Origin: Torreya grandis
Taxonomy: Eukaryota > Streptophyta > Pinopsida > Cupressales > Taxaceae
Direction: 5' to 3'
DNA length: 64,000 bases
NCBI GenBank assembly: GCA_037957365.1
Contig: JARHVA010003635.1
Location: 1,303,501-1,367,500, forward strand
The translations under genes and the position numbers were made by a program. Below the pieces are notes generated by a model that was given only the letters and a program-made list of their open reading frames with translations, was not told the DNA's origin and ran no database searches. Shown here piece by piece: positions 1 through 13,670 of this stretch; position 1 is the first letter of the stretch; each line of letters starts with the position of its first letter.

Positions 1-2739
1 CATATGAGTGACTTTAATGTGTCATTATGACCATTTTTACGAATTTTTTGAGATATATCATCCCCATAAAGGTCCCAAACCACCATTTTGGCCAAAACTA
101 CCTCCAAATCACCTGTTGACTATGTACTCATGCATGTAAATTTTGAGTATGGCCATTGACATTGCCTCCTGAGGTATTTATGAACTTGGAGTGTTTATTA
201 TGTTTTTACATTTATCATCATTCCTAGGTGATATTTTACCAACACTACTTTCTTTGCATACCCTATCCTTCACTCAGACTTATGTCTCATGGCTGCCTAT
301 GCATATTTGGCTCTAATCCTTCTTAGGTGTCATTATGCATTCTTAGTGGTAATAGCCATCAATATTTCATTATAAATACTAGGAAATTTTCCATTTATTA
401 TATTTTACTTTCCTTTTAGATTAGATAAGATGGAGACATTGATATAGACTAGTGATGTCACAAATAACCTATCAGTCTGACTGTCTATAGGGCTTTGTTA
501 TCAGGCCTATATAGGATGAAGGTGACTTGTATAGTGTTTGGAAATATTGGTATGATGAGATAATATCACCATTCACTACTTTATTATGAACAAAATTTAA
601 TACTCATAGCAATATCCATGCCTTATATGGTATACATAGTGTTCTTTGGGACCCTACTACAGTAGCCCTAAAAGGGTTGGCTATAGGTGCACATTTTCAC
701 TCTTTGATCACTATGTGGCCATATAAGTCTAGTAACCCTATGGTTTAAATATTATGATGGTTATAAAGGAGTGTGTATATTACTATAACCTTATATAACA
801 TTGATATTAATGGTGGATAAATGGAAGAGGATGGTAGTGAAGATATATGAAGTGTAGGGCATGGAAATAGGGGTAGCACAATGCAAAAGATATTGAAAAA
901 AGAGTGAAACTATAGGAGTATGAAAATGACATGCAATTAATGGAAAGACCTCTTTAAAAATAATACACATTAACTTTAAATACCTTACTATATACACCTA
1001 AGAAAATATGGGATTTTTGAGGTAGAGATGAAGCATATACAATATTAAATTGAAACCTCAAAAACTAAGAATAACCTTAATTTTCACAAAAACCTTAAGC
1101 TCAACTAAAAGGTGACTGAGTGAACTTGGAGACAAATAAGGTGATTTTTAAGCTTGTAAGGCCACCATATAGGTTCAAAAAAATATTCTCAAGTAATGAA
1201 GGTGATTGACCATCACTCTCACTTCTCTTTTCATGTTTTGAGTTACACTAGAGATCTACAAGTATCATTGATTCACATACACAGTCTTGTCATACAGTGG
1301 TCTAAAAACATGCACAATTCTTCTCTCTTTGATTCATTATTAGGTAACAAGGGTAATTAGAACGTTCATATTAAGTAAGAAGGTAATAGAAAATTTTAAA
1401 CACCTCTACATACTCCTTAATCCAATCAACAACCTCTTATAAAGACATCAAACCTTTGTCTATTGCATAAACTTGTCTACAAACTATACACAAGAGCCAG
1501 TCATGAATTTTTTTTAGCCATGTAATCTCACACATGTGATTTAATTTTTTATATTTTTATGTAAGGACCATTAAAGACTCAAGGAAGCAACATCCATGAT
1601 TAGTTTGAGTAGACAAAGTAAAATTATTCAAAAACTATTCATTTCAAATGGGTTAGTGTAGATGAGAGGGGCATATGGATTCCTTAAATTCTTAAGTAAT
1701 GTTCATAAAGAATAAGAAACCAATACATAGACAAATTACCATGGGTGTAATCTTCTTAAGTCTACTTTCTATGGATAGGAGCTTGGGCTCCCATTCTCTC
1801 TCCCTTGTATGGTATGAGAAGAAACCTAAGGAGATATTTGAGTTTGTAAATGAGATTGAAGGAGATATGGAATGGTTTTTAGCTCCTAGGGCATGTAAAA
1901 ACATTTATCTCTTCACCATTTTATATCTTTGACCTCCTTTTCTAAAATCATCACTCTGCTTGGGCTTGTTCATACAATATGAATCTGTATTATCGAAGAA
2001 AACTCCTAAAAACTATCATTTTTCCTAAAAATACTCATTGTTTTATACTTAAGGCACTATTTTTAGGTGTTTTGGGGGGAAAATATGATCCATATAACAC
2101 TTTTAACTTGGTGTTATGAATTGAGGGAGTTGAATAGTCATAATTCAACATTTATGGGGCCCATTTGGGAGGAACTGGTATTGACCATGGTGTTAGTGGA
2201 TTTAATGAGGCATGAAACAATATAGTGATGGCTTTATGAGATTTATGAGGTACACTAAATATGTTTTGGGTGGCTTAATGGTATATAAAGGAAAAATTAA
2301 ATCTCATTATGACCAAAAACCATTGACCTTACTCACATATATGACCTCAAAAGGGGTATATCAATTGAATCATCATATTAACACACATAAAGGACCTTCA
2401 TGATATAAGAAACCTCAATTTAACCTTAAGAAACCTTTCATTATATTATTTTAAATATTTAAAATAAGCATACCTCATGTTATCAAGGAGAACCAATATG
2501 TTTATGAGCCTCTATCAAACTTCCTCTTTAGTTCATCTTCACCATGACACCTTTTGACTATTGGGACTCCATCAAAGTGATCAAAGACTACCTAAGCATG
2601 CTTAAACATCATAATCACACTTTACTCAAGATATAAATAATATACAAAGGAACATGAGGACTACCAAAGCAAAGTTGTGACATGAAAAAATAGTGAACTA
2701 TCAAAACACCCTCCTAACTCATAAGATGCATGAAAATTA
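1..2739. other. Unassigned AT-rich DNA
   Basis: No gene, RNA or complete element is recognised. The only open frames are under 80 codons and none resembles a known domain. A G-rich run at 2074-2087 followed by a stretch like the start of the element A LTR (a purine run, then ATATAACAC) hints at the 3' LTR edge of an old gypsy element. The region could also hold the 5' LTR and gag of element B, whose RT lies downstream, but I found no convincing repeat of it beyond 48.6 kb. Confidence 0.5.
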
Positions 2740-5700
2740 TGGTACTAGGGATAGACCAATGACTTAAGGAATTGTCTTGACCCCTTTCTAGGTTTGGGAC
2801 TAGAAATTCATCTATAGGATACTAATAACACAACTACACCAATATTTTATCTTTAATCTAGTGATGATATTGCTCCACCATTGTAACCTTAACCTAATGC
2901 TCCTTTTACTACTAATCTTATTAAAATCACCATTTTTATCAAACTAAAACTCATTATCGATTCAACCCTAAATTATAATGGAGTTTCCTAGATGAACTTA
3001 ATTTCATGACTTTTAAAATTTCTCTAATGGAACTCATGAGAACACCACCTTATCATCAAAATTTCCTCATGCAATAATTACAATACATTGAATAAATCCC
3101 ATCTAGTGAATTTGAACTACCTACCCAACCTTCCAAAGATCTTGGACCTATGATATTTCATGATATTGAATCCATTTATCAACCTTGTTCATCTAAGAAA
3201 CTATCCATAGAGTTTCCTTAATAATATATGTCATTAATATTATCATTAATAATACCCTAATAATAAAGGTCTTGGTGCTTGAAAGCTTAGGAACTAATGT
3301 TACTTCCATTTGGTTAATCTAATAACTTAGATATTCCAAATATACCTTAAGCAAACATAACAAACCTACCACATATTCTATAAAACTAATGAAAAGCATC
3401 TTTATTACATTTGGATCCTTCTCACTATTGGAATTAAAATAATATACCCCAAGTTGATGGTTTTAGATATTTCACTCTCTTATAATCTCATTTTAGATCA
3501 TATTTGGACTAATGCATGAGAGATATTTCATATTCTAATAGCTAATGCATCAAGTTAAATCATGATGGAAAGTATTACAAGCATGAAGTAGATCCCAACC
3601 CATGGGGTCTCAATTTTCCAAATCCTAAAACACTTTATCACATTCCCAAAATTTCTCATATCAATAGTTCACCTCTTTATAATTTTATCAACACACATCT
3701 TGATCTCTAAGTCTCTCTTGCAGAGTCACATGATGATGAACCCAATGAGTTACACACTATTTTTAATACCACTAAAATTCCAAGTTACATACTAGAATGG
3801 CTCCCTCCATCTCTTCTACCATGAGATAGAACCATCCCTTTGATCAATTATGTTACTAAAAGTCCTCCCACATGTAATAAAAATGAATCTTATTACATAT
3901 AAAAGGACTTTGTATGAAATTATTCTTAGGTATCCAAATTGTTTTAGTATATTTTATATTTATCCCCTTAGACTTTCAGTAAAATAGGTGTATCAATGAA
4001 ATTATTCAACTAACTATATATATATATAATGATGATTAAATAGTTTCCAAAGCCTAATCATGGAATTTGGATGTCATTCATTATCACAAAACTCTTGTTA
4101 AAATTCCTTATTTTAACTTAGATGTTCATTTGGTTCATATATACTTTGATTCTATTGATGATGAGAATGGTCCAAAATATAAAGGTTATGTAACTCTTTT
4201 CAACCCACCATTATAAAATACTCTATGGGTAGTCTAATAACTTTATTATTTTCCTTACATAACCAATGGCATTGGATAACTTGATACAATTCAAAATATT
4301 TTCAAAAACTTTGATGTTATCGACCAACCCAATACCATTTAGGATAATTCTCAAATTTTGGACAATGTTATCCTAACTAATACAATCCACCCTTAAGTTA
4401 ATAACTACAAAATCCATTCATTATGAGGTTATGATATAGTTATATTAACATCCCTAAATCTATCTAACTATATTGTCCCAACTAATACATTCAAAATCAA
4501 TATTTTTATTACTATCTTATACATATTGATATAGTTCAACCTAGTTATCATGTACTAGATTGTATCAACTAAGTTGATACTATATAGTCACAATAATTAA
4601 CTTCTCAAAATATTGACATTACCTTACATTATAAAGCCATTATTGTAAGACAAATTGATTTTAATTTTGATAGTAAAGGTAATAAATTTATAGATATTAA
4701 AGTAGATGTGAAATATTATAGACCATTACCTAAACTTCCTAATGATGAATCTATCCTAGAATTACTCCATGCCAAAGAGTTTGAATTTCCTCTCTAAAAT
4801 CATAAGTTTGGTGATTTTTAGAAAAATGATCCTCACTTTATTAATTTTATTTCTAGTTTTGATCTAAAAAAGGATCCTATCTCAAGGGTTCGTTTACATT
4901 CATATCTTTTTCAAGATGGAAACATTATACTTATCGAATAAACTCAAAAAATTAACTTTGGTATAGATTCCAATCCTAAATATGTTATTATCTTTAAGTA
5001 ACTTTATCTTAAATATAAAGACAATTACTTTTTATCAATCATCATATCTTATTTTCATGGTCATATGAAGAATACATAAAATCAATCCTAGCATTATTTT
5101 CCATAACATAGTTACATATCTAGTTTTGAAACCCATGCATTAGAAACAATGCAAGTTTCCCCCTGAGATTTTCACCTTATGTCATAAATAAATTATAAAA
5201 ATCCTAAATTATAAGTTCATTAAACATGTATATTACCTAGAATGGGTATCTAATATAGTACCTAATCATAAGAAATTCACCATGGTCATTCATATTTGTA
5301 TCAAATTTCATAATAGCAACTTATCTTAAGGACAAATTTCCTTTGTCATCAATTAATGCCATTTTTTATTTTACAACTAGTTATTAGATGTTATCCCTCA
5401 TGGACTATTTTTTGAGGTATAACTATACTCATATCACCCTTAAAGATCAACACAAAACCAATTTTAGTACCAAATGGGGAACCTATGACTATGTTAATAT
5501 GTCCTTCAAACTCAAAAAGGTCATAACAAATTATTAATACATAATTACCCACATATTTCACCATCTCATCCATAAAATAGTGTAAACTTATGTGTATGAT
5601 ATTATAGCAAAATTAAAATATCATGAGAACTATAATCATGACCTTTCCAAAATATTTGATTGTCCTATCAAATTCAGAGTTAAGCTCAATCCTCATAAGT

Positions 5701-6037
5701 GTTTTTTTGGTGTTATCTCTATAAATCTCTTAGATTTTTTTCTCCTTATAAGGTATTGACATGGATTCTAATAATATTAGCATTATTCTCAACATTCATA
5801 TACCTATATCTATTCATGAAATCTGAACTTACCTTTGGAAGCTTGGGGAAATTTGAATATTTTTCCTTGAGATGGATTAATATGTATAATAGATAAATGC
5901 TCTCCTAAAGAAAGTTGTCACACTAAAATGGACTAATACATGTCAAAAATCCTTTAATAAAATGAATAAATAATTACTTCATCCTCATACTCTAATACCA
6001 CATACATATGATCACCCTCTTATATTATACACATTAT
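2740..6037 (+). pseudogene. Element B, left part: decayed Ty3/gypsy gag-protease-RT
   Basis: Degenerate polyprotein of the oldest gypsy element in the window, cut at its right edge by element A and continuing at 46255. Stops and frameshifts are frequent throughout. From about 3290 to 3640 short pieces recall the region around a gypsy protease (for example SYNLILDHIW), but no catalytic DTG-like motif is visible and this assignment is weak. The reverse transcriptase is clear from 5388 and has its own entry. Upstream of 3290 nothing is assigned. The + orientation and the domain order agree with the RNase H and integrase remnants at 46.3-48.6 kb, so both halves are taken as one element. Confidence 0.6.
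5080..6030 (+). pseudogene. Element B reverse transcriptase fragment (Ty3/gypsy)
   Basis: Reverse transcriptase remnant. From 5388 the frame reads MLSLMDYFLRYNY, then DQHKTNFSTKWGTYDYVNMS, matching the gypsy RT palm (family form MLSFMDGFSGYNQ, DQHKTTFTTPWGTF, MPFGLKN). The catalytic YVDD box is at 5589-5600 but reads YVYD, so the first catalytic Asp is lost. After a frameshift the thumb reads VKLNPHKCFFGVIS near 5670-5715, followed by a connection region (EYFSLRWINMY near 5850). The frame then runs into the RNase H linker and stops at the element A boundary. It is non-functional. The family is secure; Tat/Athila type is inferred from the similar layout of the other half. Confidence 0.8.
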
Positions 6038-6205
6038 TTTAGGTAACATTTATGGATTATATAGCACATTAATCTTGTACACTTAGAAAACTTAGTCCTT
6101 GGTTGTTCCTCTTAGTTTGGACCTTTCCCATTTTTGGAAGTCTTTCATCTACTCTATTATTTGACCCTTAGCATATATATTGTTTTACCAATATTATGTT
6201 AATGA
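6038..6205 (+). repeat. Element A 5' LTR, first piece
   Basis: It aligns with 44942-45111 of the 3' LTR (shared landmarks are the ATATAGCAC/ATATAACAC block, the CTTGTAC block and TTATGTTAATGA). It ends in the AATGA target duplication created when copia element C inserted. The start is set by matching TTTAGGTAAC to the 3' LTR start TGTAGATGAT; the expected terminal TG has decayed to TT. Confidence 0.8.
6201..6205 (+). repeat. Target-site duplication of element C, left copy (AATGA)
   Basis: AATGA lies directly outside the left end of copia element C and matches 12529-12533. The undisturbed A 3' LTR has a single AATGA at 45107-45111 at the equivalent place, flanked by the same GTT and CCAAACCTT sequences, which proves the duplication. 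Confidence 0.9.
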
Positions 6206-6342
6206 TTTTAAGCACATAATATACTAAGAGTGGGGGTGAATCAATATATTATATATCTTTTACTTAATCTGATTTATTTTATTTAACCACTTAATCACAC
6301 ATTCAAAATATGTAATAAAATTGAAACAATAATATGCATCAC

Positions 6343-6420
<78 letters not shown>

Positions 6421-7136
6421 AAATTTTAACATGCAAACCCAAAGTGAGAAAAACCACAGAGAATAATCTCAAGTATATGAATGAGCACCAACTCAAATTA
6501 CAAAGTTCACAAGCACCAACTTGTAGGAGCACCAACCCCTTTGCCGCACACCAGAAAAGCAACTATTTTTTAGAACTAAACCATAGGAACACCAACCCCT
6601 TAAAAATATTCTTGAGCACCAACCCATAGGAGCACCAACCCCTCTTGTTTATAAAACACAACTATCTCTCAATGTTGCTTACTCAACAAATGATAGAACT
6701 CTACAATATCTTTTATTTTATCTCTTCAAAAACAAATACAAATCATGCACACTCTTGCATATAACAAATGTCTTATCAAGCCTTTATTTATATCTTTCCA
6801 AATGACCTTTGGCATTCACACTTTGTGACCCTTCAATCCTCATAAGAAATGGTGCCAAACTTGCATGACCCTTCATATCCTTTCATTTGAAAAGTCATAT
6901 GGTGACCCTTCATAAACAAATGCATCCTTTCCTCTTTTTTATTTTACCCCATGACCCTTTTACTTCTCCATGGGCCCTCTTTTCACTTATATGCAACCAA
7001 AAATATATTCATTAATATTAAATAAATATTAACACACATTAGCTAAGATATGAATATTAAAAAAACCATTAAATGCAATAGGGCCTTTATCACCAATAAT
7101 GATAGACCATTGACATCAATGAAAATATTTCCAATA
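6206..7136 (-). repeat. Element C 3' LTR
   Basis: 931 bp, matching 11582-12528. On the minus strand it begins TATTGGAAATATTTTC (TGTTGGAAAT in the other copy) and ends near GTGCTTAAAA. It contains a 72-bp GA run and several GAGCACCAAC or AGGAGCACCAACCCCT motifs at about 6480-6645. The terminal TG and CA have each lost a base to mutation here, while the 5' copy keeps both. Confidence 0.88.
6347..6418. repeat. (GA)n microsatellite in element C 3' LTR
   Basis: About 36 uninterrupted GA units. The equivalent run in the other LTR (11721-11852) is nearly twice as long, so the repeat was in the LTR before insertion and the two copies have changed length independently. Confidence 0.97.
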
Positions 7137-7439
7137 ATTTACGCCTTTGTCATTGATGACAACCTCAAACTAAAACTCTCATATCCTAAAACCTGCACAT
7201 ACTACCATCTAAAAAACATTTAGTAACTCCCCCTTACTGTAGCAACCTATACCTATTCCCTATACCTATTTTTACACATGTACCTATACTTATACCTAAT
7301 TTCATTCTTCTCCCCTTTTGACATCAATGACAATGGGCCTACTTGGAGCTAACACTTAATGCCCCCTCAACTGATGCCAGATCTCAATAGTAGGAAGTAA
7401 AATAAATTACTCCCAACTACTCCCACAGATACTCAAATG

Positions 7440-8160
7440 TGTCTTTTGGTAGTGCCTTTGTGAAAATATCTAAAATCTTCTCTATAGTACTAATATAATC
7501 CATCTTAACCTATTGATCTACAACTTGCTCTCTCAAAAACTGATATCTAATGGGAATATGTTTTGTTCTTGAATGCATTACTGGATTATTCAAAATATTA
7601 ATAGAATTTGTGTTATCACAAAAAATAGAAATAGGTTCATCATATTTTACATTGATATCTTCCAAATTTTGCTTCATTTAAAGCACCTAAGTATAATGTA
7701 ATACTATTAAAATATATTCTTCTTTAGCTATAGAAAGTGATACTAAAATTTTCTTTTTTGCTTAGCCATGATACTAAGCTATCACCAAGGAAGAAAGCTC
7801 CTCCACTTGTACTCTTTCTGTCATAAAAACAACCTACCCAATATGAATTTTTATAAGCAACTCAAGTGAAATCTCTACTTGTGGGATACATAATCCATAA
7901 TCAAATGCCCCCTTGATATATCTACATTTTCTCTTCACCAACTGAACATGACTATCTTTTAGACCTAACTGATATCTTGCAACCATACTACATGCATAGT
8001 GTTTAGCCTTAATGTTTTCAAATATAAAAGAATACCAATCATAGATCTATACAAATATTGATCTACAATAGGTGAATCTTCATCCTTACTCACCTTATTT
8101 TCTATACACATTTTTATTCCAACTGGTGCACAATCCTCAAAACCAAATTTCTTCAACATT
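7440..8160 (-). pseudogene. Element C RNase H region (Ty1/copia)
   Basis: C-terminal pol of the copia element. The open segment 8159-7965 reads KKFGFEDCAPVG and DQYLYRSMIGILLYL, the connection between RT and RNase H of copia elements (family form LYRSMIGSLLYLTASRPDI). Further left, toward the 3' LTR, RNase H character fades under stops. It lies downstream of the RT in the expected order and in the same frame as the RT start (8867 and 8159 differ by a multiple of three). Confidence 0.8.
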
Positions 8161-8867
8161 TCATTGGCATATTTACTTTGAGATATGAAAATTATTTTAT
8201 TTGACTAAAATATTTGCATTTTTAATAAAAATGACAATTCTCCAAGCATAGACATCTCAATTTTTTTTTGCATATTATCAAAAAAATCTTTTATCATCTT
8301 GTCAATGTTTCATTCAAAAATTATGTCATCAACATATACCACAACAATCAATTGATACTCACCTTCTATTTTGATGTAGAGATTACTGTCAGCAAATCCT
8401 CTCTTTTAACCTTGATCTTGTAGGTATTTATCAAGTCTTGCATACCAAGCTTTGGGAGCTTGTTTTAATCCATATAATGATTTCTTCAATCTACATACAT
8501 GGTTACTAATATTTGAGAGAATAAATCCCTCAGGCTACTTAATGTAGACCTCTTCTTCTAGATTCCTATTTAGGAAGGAAGATGTGACATCCATTTGAAA
8601 CACTTTGAAATTTTTAAACACTACATACTCAAGAAACTTTATAATAGCCTCTAGCCTTACCAATGGTGAAATTTTTTCTTTAAAATCTATTCTCTCAATC
8701 TTAGCATATCCTATACATACTAATCTTTCTTTATTCCTGGTCACTTCTTCATTTTCATTTAACTTATTTATATAAACCCATTTTGTTCTTATAACATTGT
8801 GATCTTTTGGTCTAGGAACTAATTCCCAAGTGTCATTCTTTATTATCCAATTTAATTCTTCATCCAT
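8160..8867 (-). pseudogene. Element C reverse transcriptase (Ty1/copia)
   Basis: The RVT_2-type reverse transcriptase opens at 8867 with MDEELNWIIKNDTWELVPRP, the classic copia N-terminus, followed by TKWVYINKLNENEEVTRNK and the first catalytic region FKVFQMDVTSSFLN. The second catalytic box YVDD is encoded at about 8325-8336 (minus strand GTATATGTTGATGACAT). Stop codons interrupt the frame after 8535, so it is a pseudogene. Wording is closest to Sirevirus-like copia RTs. The domain would copy the element RNA into DNA in the cytoplasmic particle. Confidence 0.9.
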
Positions 8868-8899
8868 TGCCTTAACCCAATGCTTATCATGTCTAGCTT

Positions 8900-10137
8900 A
8901 AAAAAAAGTTCTAGGCTGAATTTTGGATAACAAAGAGAAATTAACTTGCTCATATTCACTTACCATCATTCTTTTAGTGTGAATTCCCTCATTTATGTTC
9001 CTAATGATGTCACTTTCATTATGATTTCTTTGAACATATTTAGATGGAGTTTTGGTGTCCTTTTTGTCCTTCTCATCTTCATTTGATTTTTCAAAATCTT
9101 CCTCTTCAATGATTTTAGGAATGTCTAATGGATAACCGATTCTTTATGTTCCATCTTCTTTTATTCTAACACTTACACTTTCAAAAAAATTATTGGTTAT
9201 TTTTTTATAACATTTATAAGCTTTAATTTTTTAAGAATAACCAATAAATATACCTTCATCTACTCTAGATTCAAGCTGACCAAGTTTTTCATCAGTTCTC
9301 TTTATGAAGCATCTGCTACCAAAAACTCTAAAATAATCAACTATTACTGGTTTGTCTTTCCATAACTCATAAAGAGTCTTGTCACCATTGACTCTCAATA
9401 ATGCTTTGTTCTAAATATGCACTATTTTAGAAACTACCTCTCTCTAATATTTAACTAGTATCTTGGATTCATTTAGCATTGTCCTCACCATCTCCTAAAC
9501 TATTATGTTTCTTGCTCAACTCTCCAATTTATTATGGAGTTCTAGCTACTGAATAATGTTTCTTTAATACATGGTCTTCACAAAACTCAATAAATTGATC
9601 TGACATGAATTATCCTCCTCAATCTAATCTTAGACACTTAATATTCAAACTAGTTTCATTCTCAGCTAATGCTTTGAATGCTTTGAAATGTTTGAAAGCT
9701 TCTAATTTTTTCTTTAAGAACATTATACAAGTCATACGTGAAAAATAAACAATAAGAAACATGAAATATTTCTCACCTTAAGTACTTTGAGTTCTCATAG
9801 GTCCAAGTAGATCAATGTGAACAAGATCTAACATCTGAGTGGTCGAGTACTCTTTTGTTTTGAACTACCTTTTGGCCTATTTCCCATGTTGACAAGGTTC
9901 ACAAAGCATACCAGATGGCTTTGTAATCTTTGGAAGATTTATGAATACTTGATTTTTGTTGATGTTGACAATATTATAAAAATTTATGTGCCCCATTATA
10001 TTGTGCCAAAGCTAACTTTATTCAATCTGAATCAAACATCTTTGAACTTTGATGTTTGATAACATATATAAATTATTGCATGTTCTCTGAGCATCTACAA
10101 CCAACACATCTGAATCTTTTCTTCTAATTTTATAACC
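8900..10137 (-). pseudogene. Element C integrase region (Ty1/copia)
   Basis: Heavily broken integrase between protease and RT. Readable pieces on the minus strand include LWKDKPVIVDYFRVFGSRCF (about 9300-9370), the copia segment after the catalytic core (family form GKKPSVKHLRVFGC), then DEGIFIGYS and a hydrophilic linker leading to the RT. The catalytic D-D-E residues cannot be placed with confidence because of stops and shifts. Position and order leave little doubt about the identity. Confidence 0.75.
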
Positions 10138-10437
10138 TTATTCATAAAACTTTAGTGTGTTCCCTTGATCACACATTTGAATTAAACTCAAAATATTATG
10201 CTTAAGACCTTCTACATACAAAACATTTTTAGTTTTAGTTATACCATTATCCAAACTTAGTGTACCTTTTTTGATAATTCTAGTAGTAGTATTATCTCTA
10301 AATTTCACTATGCCACCATTGATCTTCTTCAAGGTTATAAAATTTCTCTTGTCTGCTATCATGTGCATCAAACATATACTATCAATGAACCATGGCTTTT
10401 CTTCGTTTCTTTCATGTAATGCTATTTGTACCAACAT
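10138..10437 (-). pseudogene. Element C protease region (Ty1/copia)
   Basis: A 99-codon open segment. It reads EEKPWFIDSICLMHM, equivalent to the copia pepsin-type active site (WFIDSGCSRHM); the catalytic D and S are present but the following G and C-S are altered. Next come the GGIVKFRDNTTTRIIKKGTL and VLYVEGLKHNILSLIQMCDQ segments typical of the protease-to-integrase junction. It should cut the gag-pol polyprotein inside particles, but the altered motif and surrounding stops make it inactive. Confidence 0.9.
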
Positions 10438-10459
10438 AGATATTTCAAGTTGTTTCTTC

Positions 10460-11519
10460 TGCCATGAACCTGTCTAAACTTTCTTCTTGATGAATGGAGC
10501 CTTGAAACTCTGGTCCTTCTTGACTGACTCAAACATGCTTCTAGAGTACCAGGTTATGTGTCTTAAGTTTTTTTACTTGTAACATACTATCTCCTCTTCA
10601 TTAAACTTGATAGAGGAGCAAAATAGTTGTGGCTTCTGCTTAACTCTACATGACTTTCCTTCTTATTGCTAATATTGTTAGCCCTTTTTCAACATTCTAT
10701 TTTATTATGACCATATCCATTATAATAAAAACAATAACCATAAAAGTAGGACCTATTTTTGTATCTCTGACCCAATTTCCTTTTGTAGTGAATGAATAGA
10801 GCTCCATCATCATCTTCATCATCACTAGAACTGTCACTTGATTCTTGAGTCTTAGCCCTCTCTTTATTTGATGTTTTGAAAGCAACTTCTTTTTTTGAGG
10901 GTTTCTCTTATTCAATCCACATCTCATATGCCGTAATAATACCATGTAGTTCATCCATCTTTAGCTTGGCTAAATTCTTCATCTCTTAATTTCTAAAACT
11001 TTTACATCATATCTCAATGGTAGAGATCTCAAAACTTTTTGAATCATAATTGATTCTTCTAAACTTTTCTCCAAGACCTTGAATCTGATAAACTATTTGA
11101 TCAACCCACAAAAGATAACTTGATATATTTTCTTTATCTTCCATATTCAAACTCTCAAACTATCTTTTGAAAGTTTGAAGGTTAGTTTTTTGAACCTTTC
11201 CATCACCTTTGTAAATATTCTCAAGTTTTACCCAAGTTTCATGAGAAGATTTACATTGCATAACTTTAAAAAAAATTTGATTCACATAAACCACATAAAA
11301 TATCATTTCAATCTTTAGCATTCTTTTCACTTGCCTTCTTTTCTATCAAAGTAGTTACAAGTGTCTATGGCTCTTCATATTCCTCCACCACTAATTACCA
11401 AATGTCAAATCCAAGGGCCATCAAATAAGTCTTCATACTTATGCTCCAAAAGCATAATTTGTCCCATCAAACAAAGGTTCCTTATTTGTAGAAAAACCTT
11501 CATGTGATCTAGCCATCAT
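10460..11519 (-). pseudogene. Element C gag (UBN2 type) with zinc knuckle
   Basis: Copia capsid remnant starting at 11519 (two tandem ATGs, MMARSHEGFS). It contains the recognisable UBN2/retrotran_gag segments LFDGTNYAF, MKTYLMALGFDIW and EKNAKD.NDILCGL, then an acidic stretch SSDDEDDGALF. Near 10700-10740 a nucleocapsid-like knuckle reads CFYYNGYGHNKIEC, with one expected Cys replaced by Tyr. Many in-frame stops sit where CAA, CAG, CGA or TGG are expected. Gag packages the RNA in virus-like particles. It begins about 50 bp inside the 5' LTR, next to the primer site, as usual. Confidence 0.88.
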
Positions 11520-11567
11520 GCTTTCTTGATCTACCTTCAAGTTGTAAAACTTTTTCAAAAGGAACTT

Positions 11568-11579
11568 GCTCTAAGACCA
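11568..11579 (-). promoter_or_regulatory. Element C primer-binding site (initiator-Met tRNA)
   Basis: On the minus strand TGGTCTTAGAGC matches the copia initiator-Met primer site TGGTATCAGAGC at 10 of 12 positions. It lies two bases inside the 5' LTR end, where minus-strand DNA synthesis would start. Confidence 0.85.
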
Positions 11580-11581
11580 AT

Positions 11582-12528
<947 letters not shown>

Positions 12529-12533
12529 AATGA
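12529..12533 (+). repeat. Target-site duplication of element C, right copy (AATGA)
   Basis: Matches 6201-6205; see the left copy. Confidence 0.9.
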
Positions 12534-13670
12534 CCCAAACCTTCTATCTTTCCTAAAATTCTTAAAATATGCTTATCATATGCCCATGCATGTTATGAGA
12601 TTGTACCTATTTTCTGACTTCCAAGACATAAGCATTAATCCCAGACTCATGTGTTAATGCTAGTGTCCTTCCTTGATGTAAATGTCTAGTTTCATAAATT
12701 CATCTAATTTTCAAATGACATGTATCTTAATGGTTGGATCAAGTACTTTACTGTGATATATTTATTGATAAGAGTGATATATTTTCATAGTCACTCCTCA
12801 TTCATTCCTCACCTAAAACATACCAAGGAAACTATCAAAGCATTCAATCAAGCACTCATTAAAAGTAAAATCTTTCATATTTTCTATTATTCTCATATTA
12901 GACATAGGAATAACATATACATAGGTCTAAAGTACTAAAAGACTAGCCTAAGATCTTGATTTACCAAGTTAGAAGATAGATCATTATTGTACTTGCTTTC
13001 CACATATTACATGATTCACACATAATCCAACACATAAGGGATAAATACATTAGTATAAGCCCTTCTTTGGAGTATTATCTATGTAATTAGTGCTCATTGA
13101 TAGAGGAATATTTGGTTTCATCTCAACATTTTGTGCCCACTAACCCATTTTTCATAAGGTCACTATGAATATGAATAACTAAGATTTTAAAAATTCATGA
13201 GTGATAATCTATGACCTAGATCTGAATGCACCATAATAAAGGCAAAGTTAAAACTAGAAGCATCTAGGGATCACATCATTTTCCATAACATATTCTTTAT
13301 AATATAGCTGCATTTTTTTAGATATTAGTGTCGACAATAACATCCAAGACTAAAATTAGTGTTTATAGATCCAAAGGCACTCAATCCAAAATTTGGATAT
13401 TATTCTAGAATCTTTTCTAATCTACTTTTTGCCTATTCTAGATCCAAATTTGTCTTAGCATCAGAATCAATTAATTACATTATTTATTTCTCATTTCCAT
13501 AGCTATAATAGTTATACTTACTATTTTTATCCTATCTCAGTTTAATAAATTCAACATATGTTATATTTGAGTTTAGAATTTAATTAGATTGCTAAAGATT
13601 TGATTATCACCCTTGTGCATTTTCATTTACATATTATTAACCCTATTTATACAAGTATGATCCTTATACA
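12534..13670 (+). repeat. Element A 5' LTR, second piece
   Basis: Aligns with 45112-46254. Landmarks shared with the 3' LTR are CCAAACCTTCTA, CAAGACA.AAGCATTA, the block around CCCACTAACCCATTTTT and TATTATTAACCCTAT near the end. The end at 13670 is set where similarity stops. A clear tRNA primer site after it is not visible. Confidence 0.8.

Noticed and set aside
6033..6037. ATTAT before the element A 5' LTR as a target-site duplication
   Set aside because: No matching ATTAT was found after the 3' LTR near 46254, so the duplication is left unassigned.
6260..6562. 100-codon minus-strand open frame with a long Ser-Leu run
   Set aside because: It is the (GA)n microsatellite of an LTR read in one frame; any frame through such a repeat is open.
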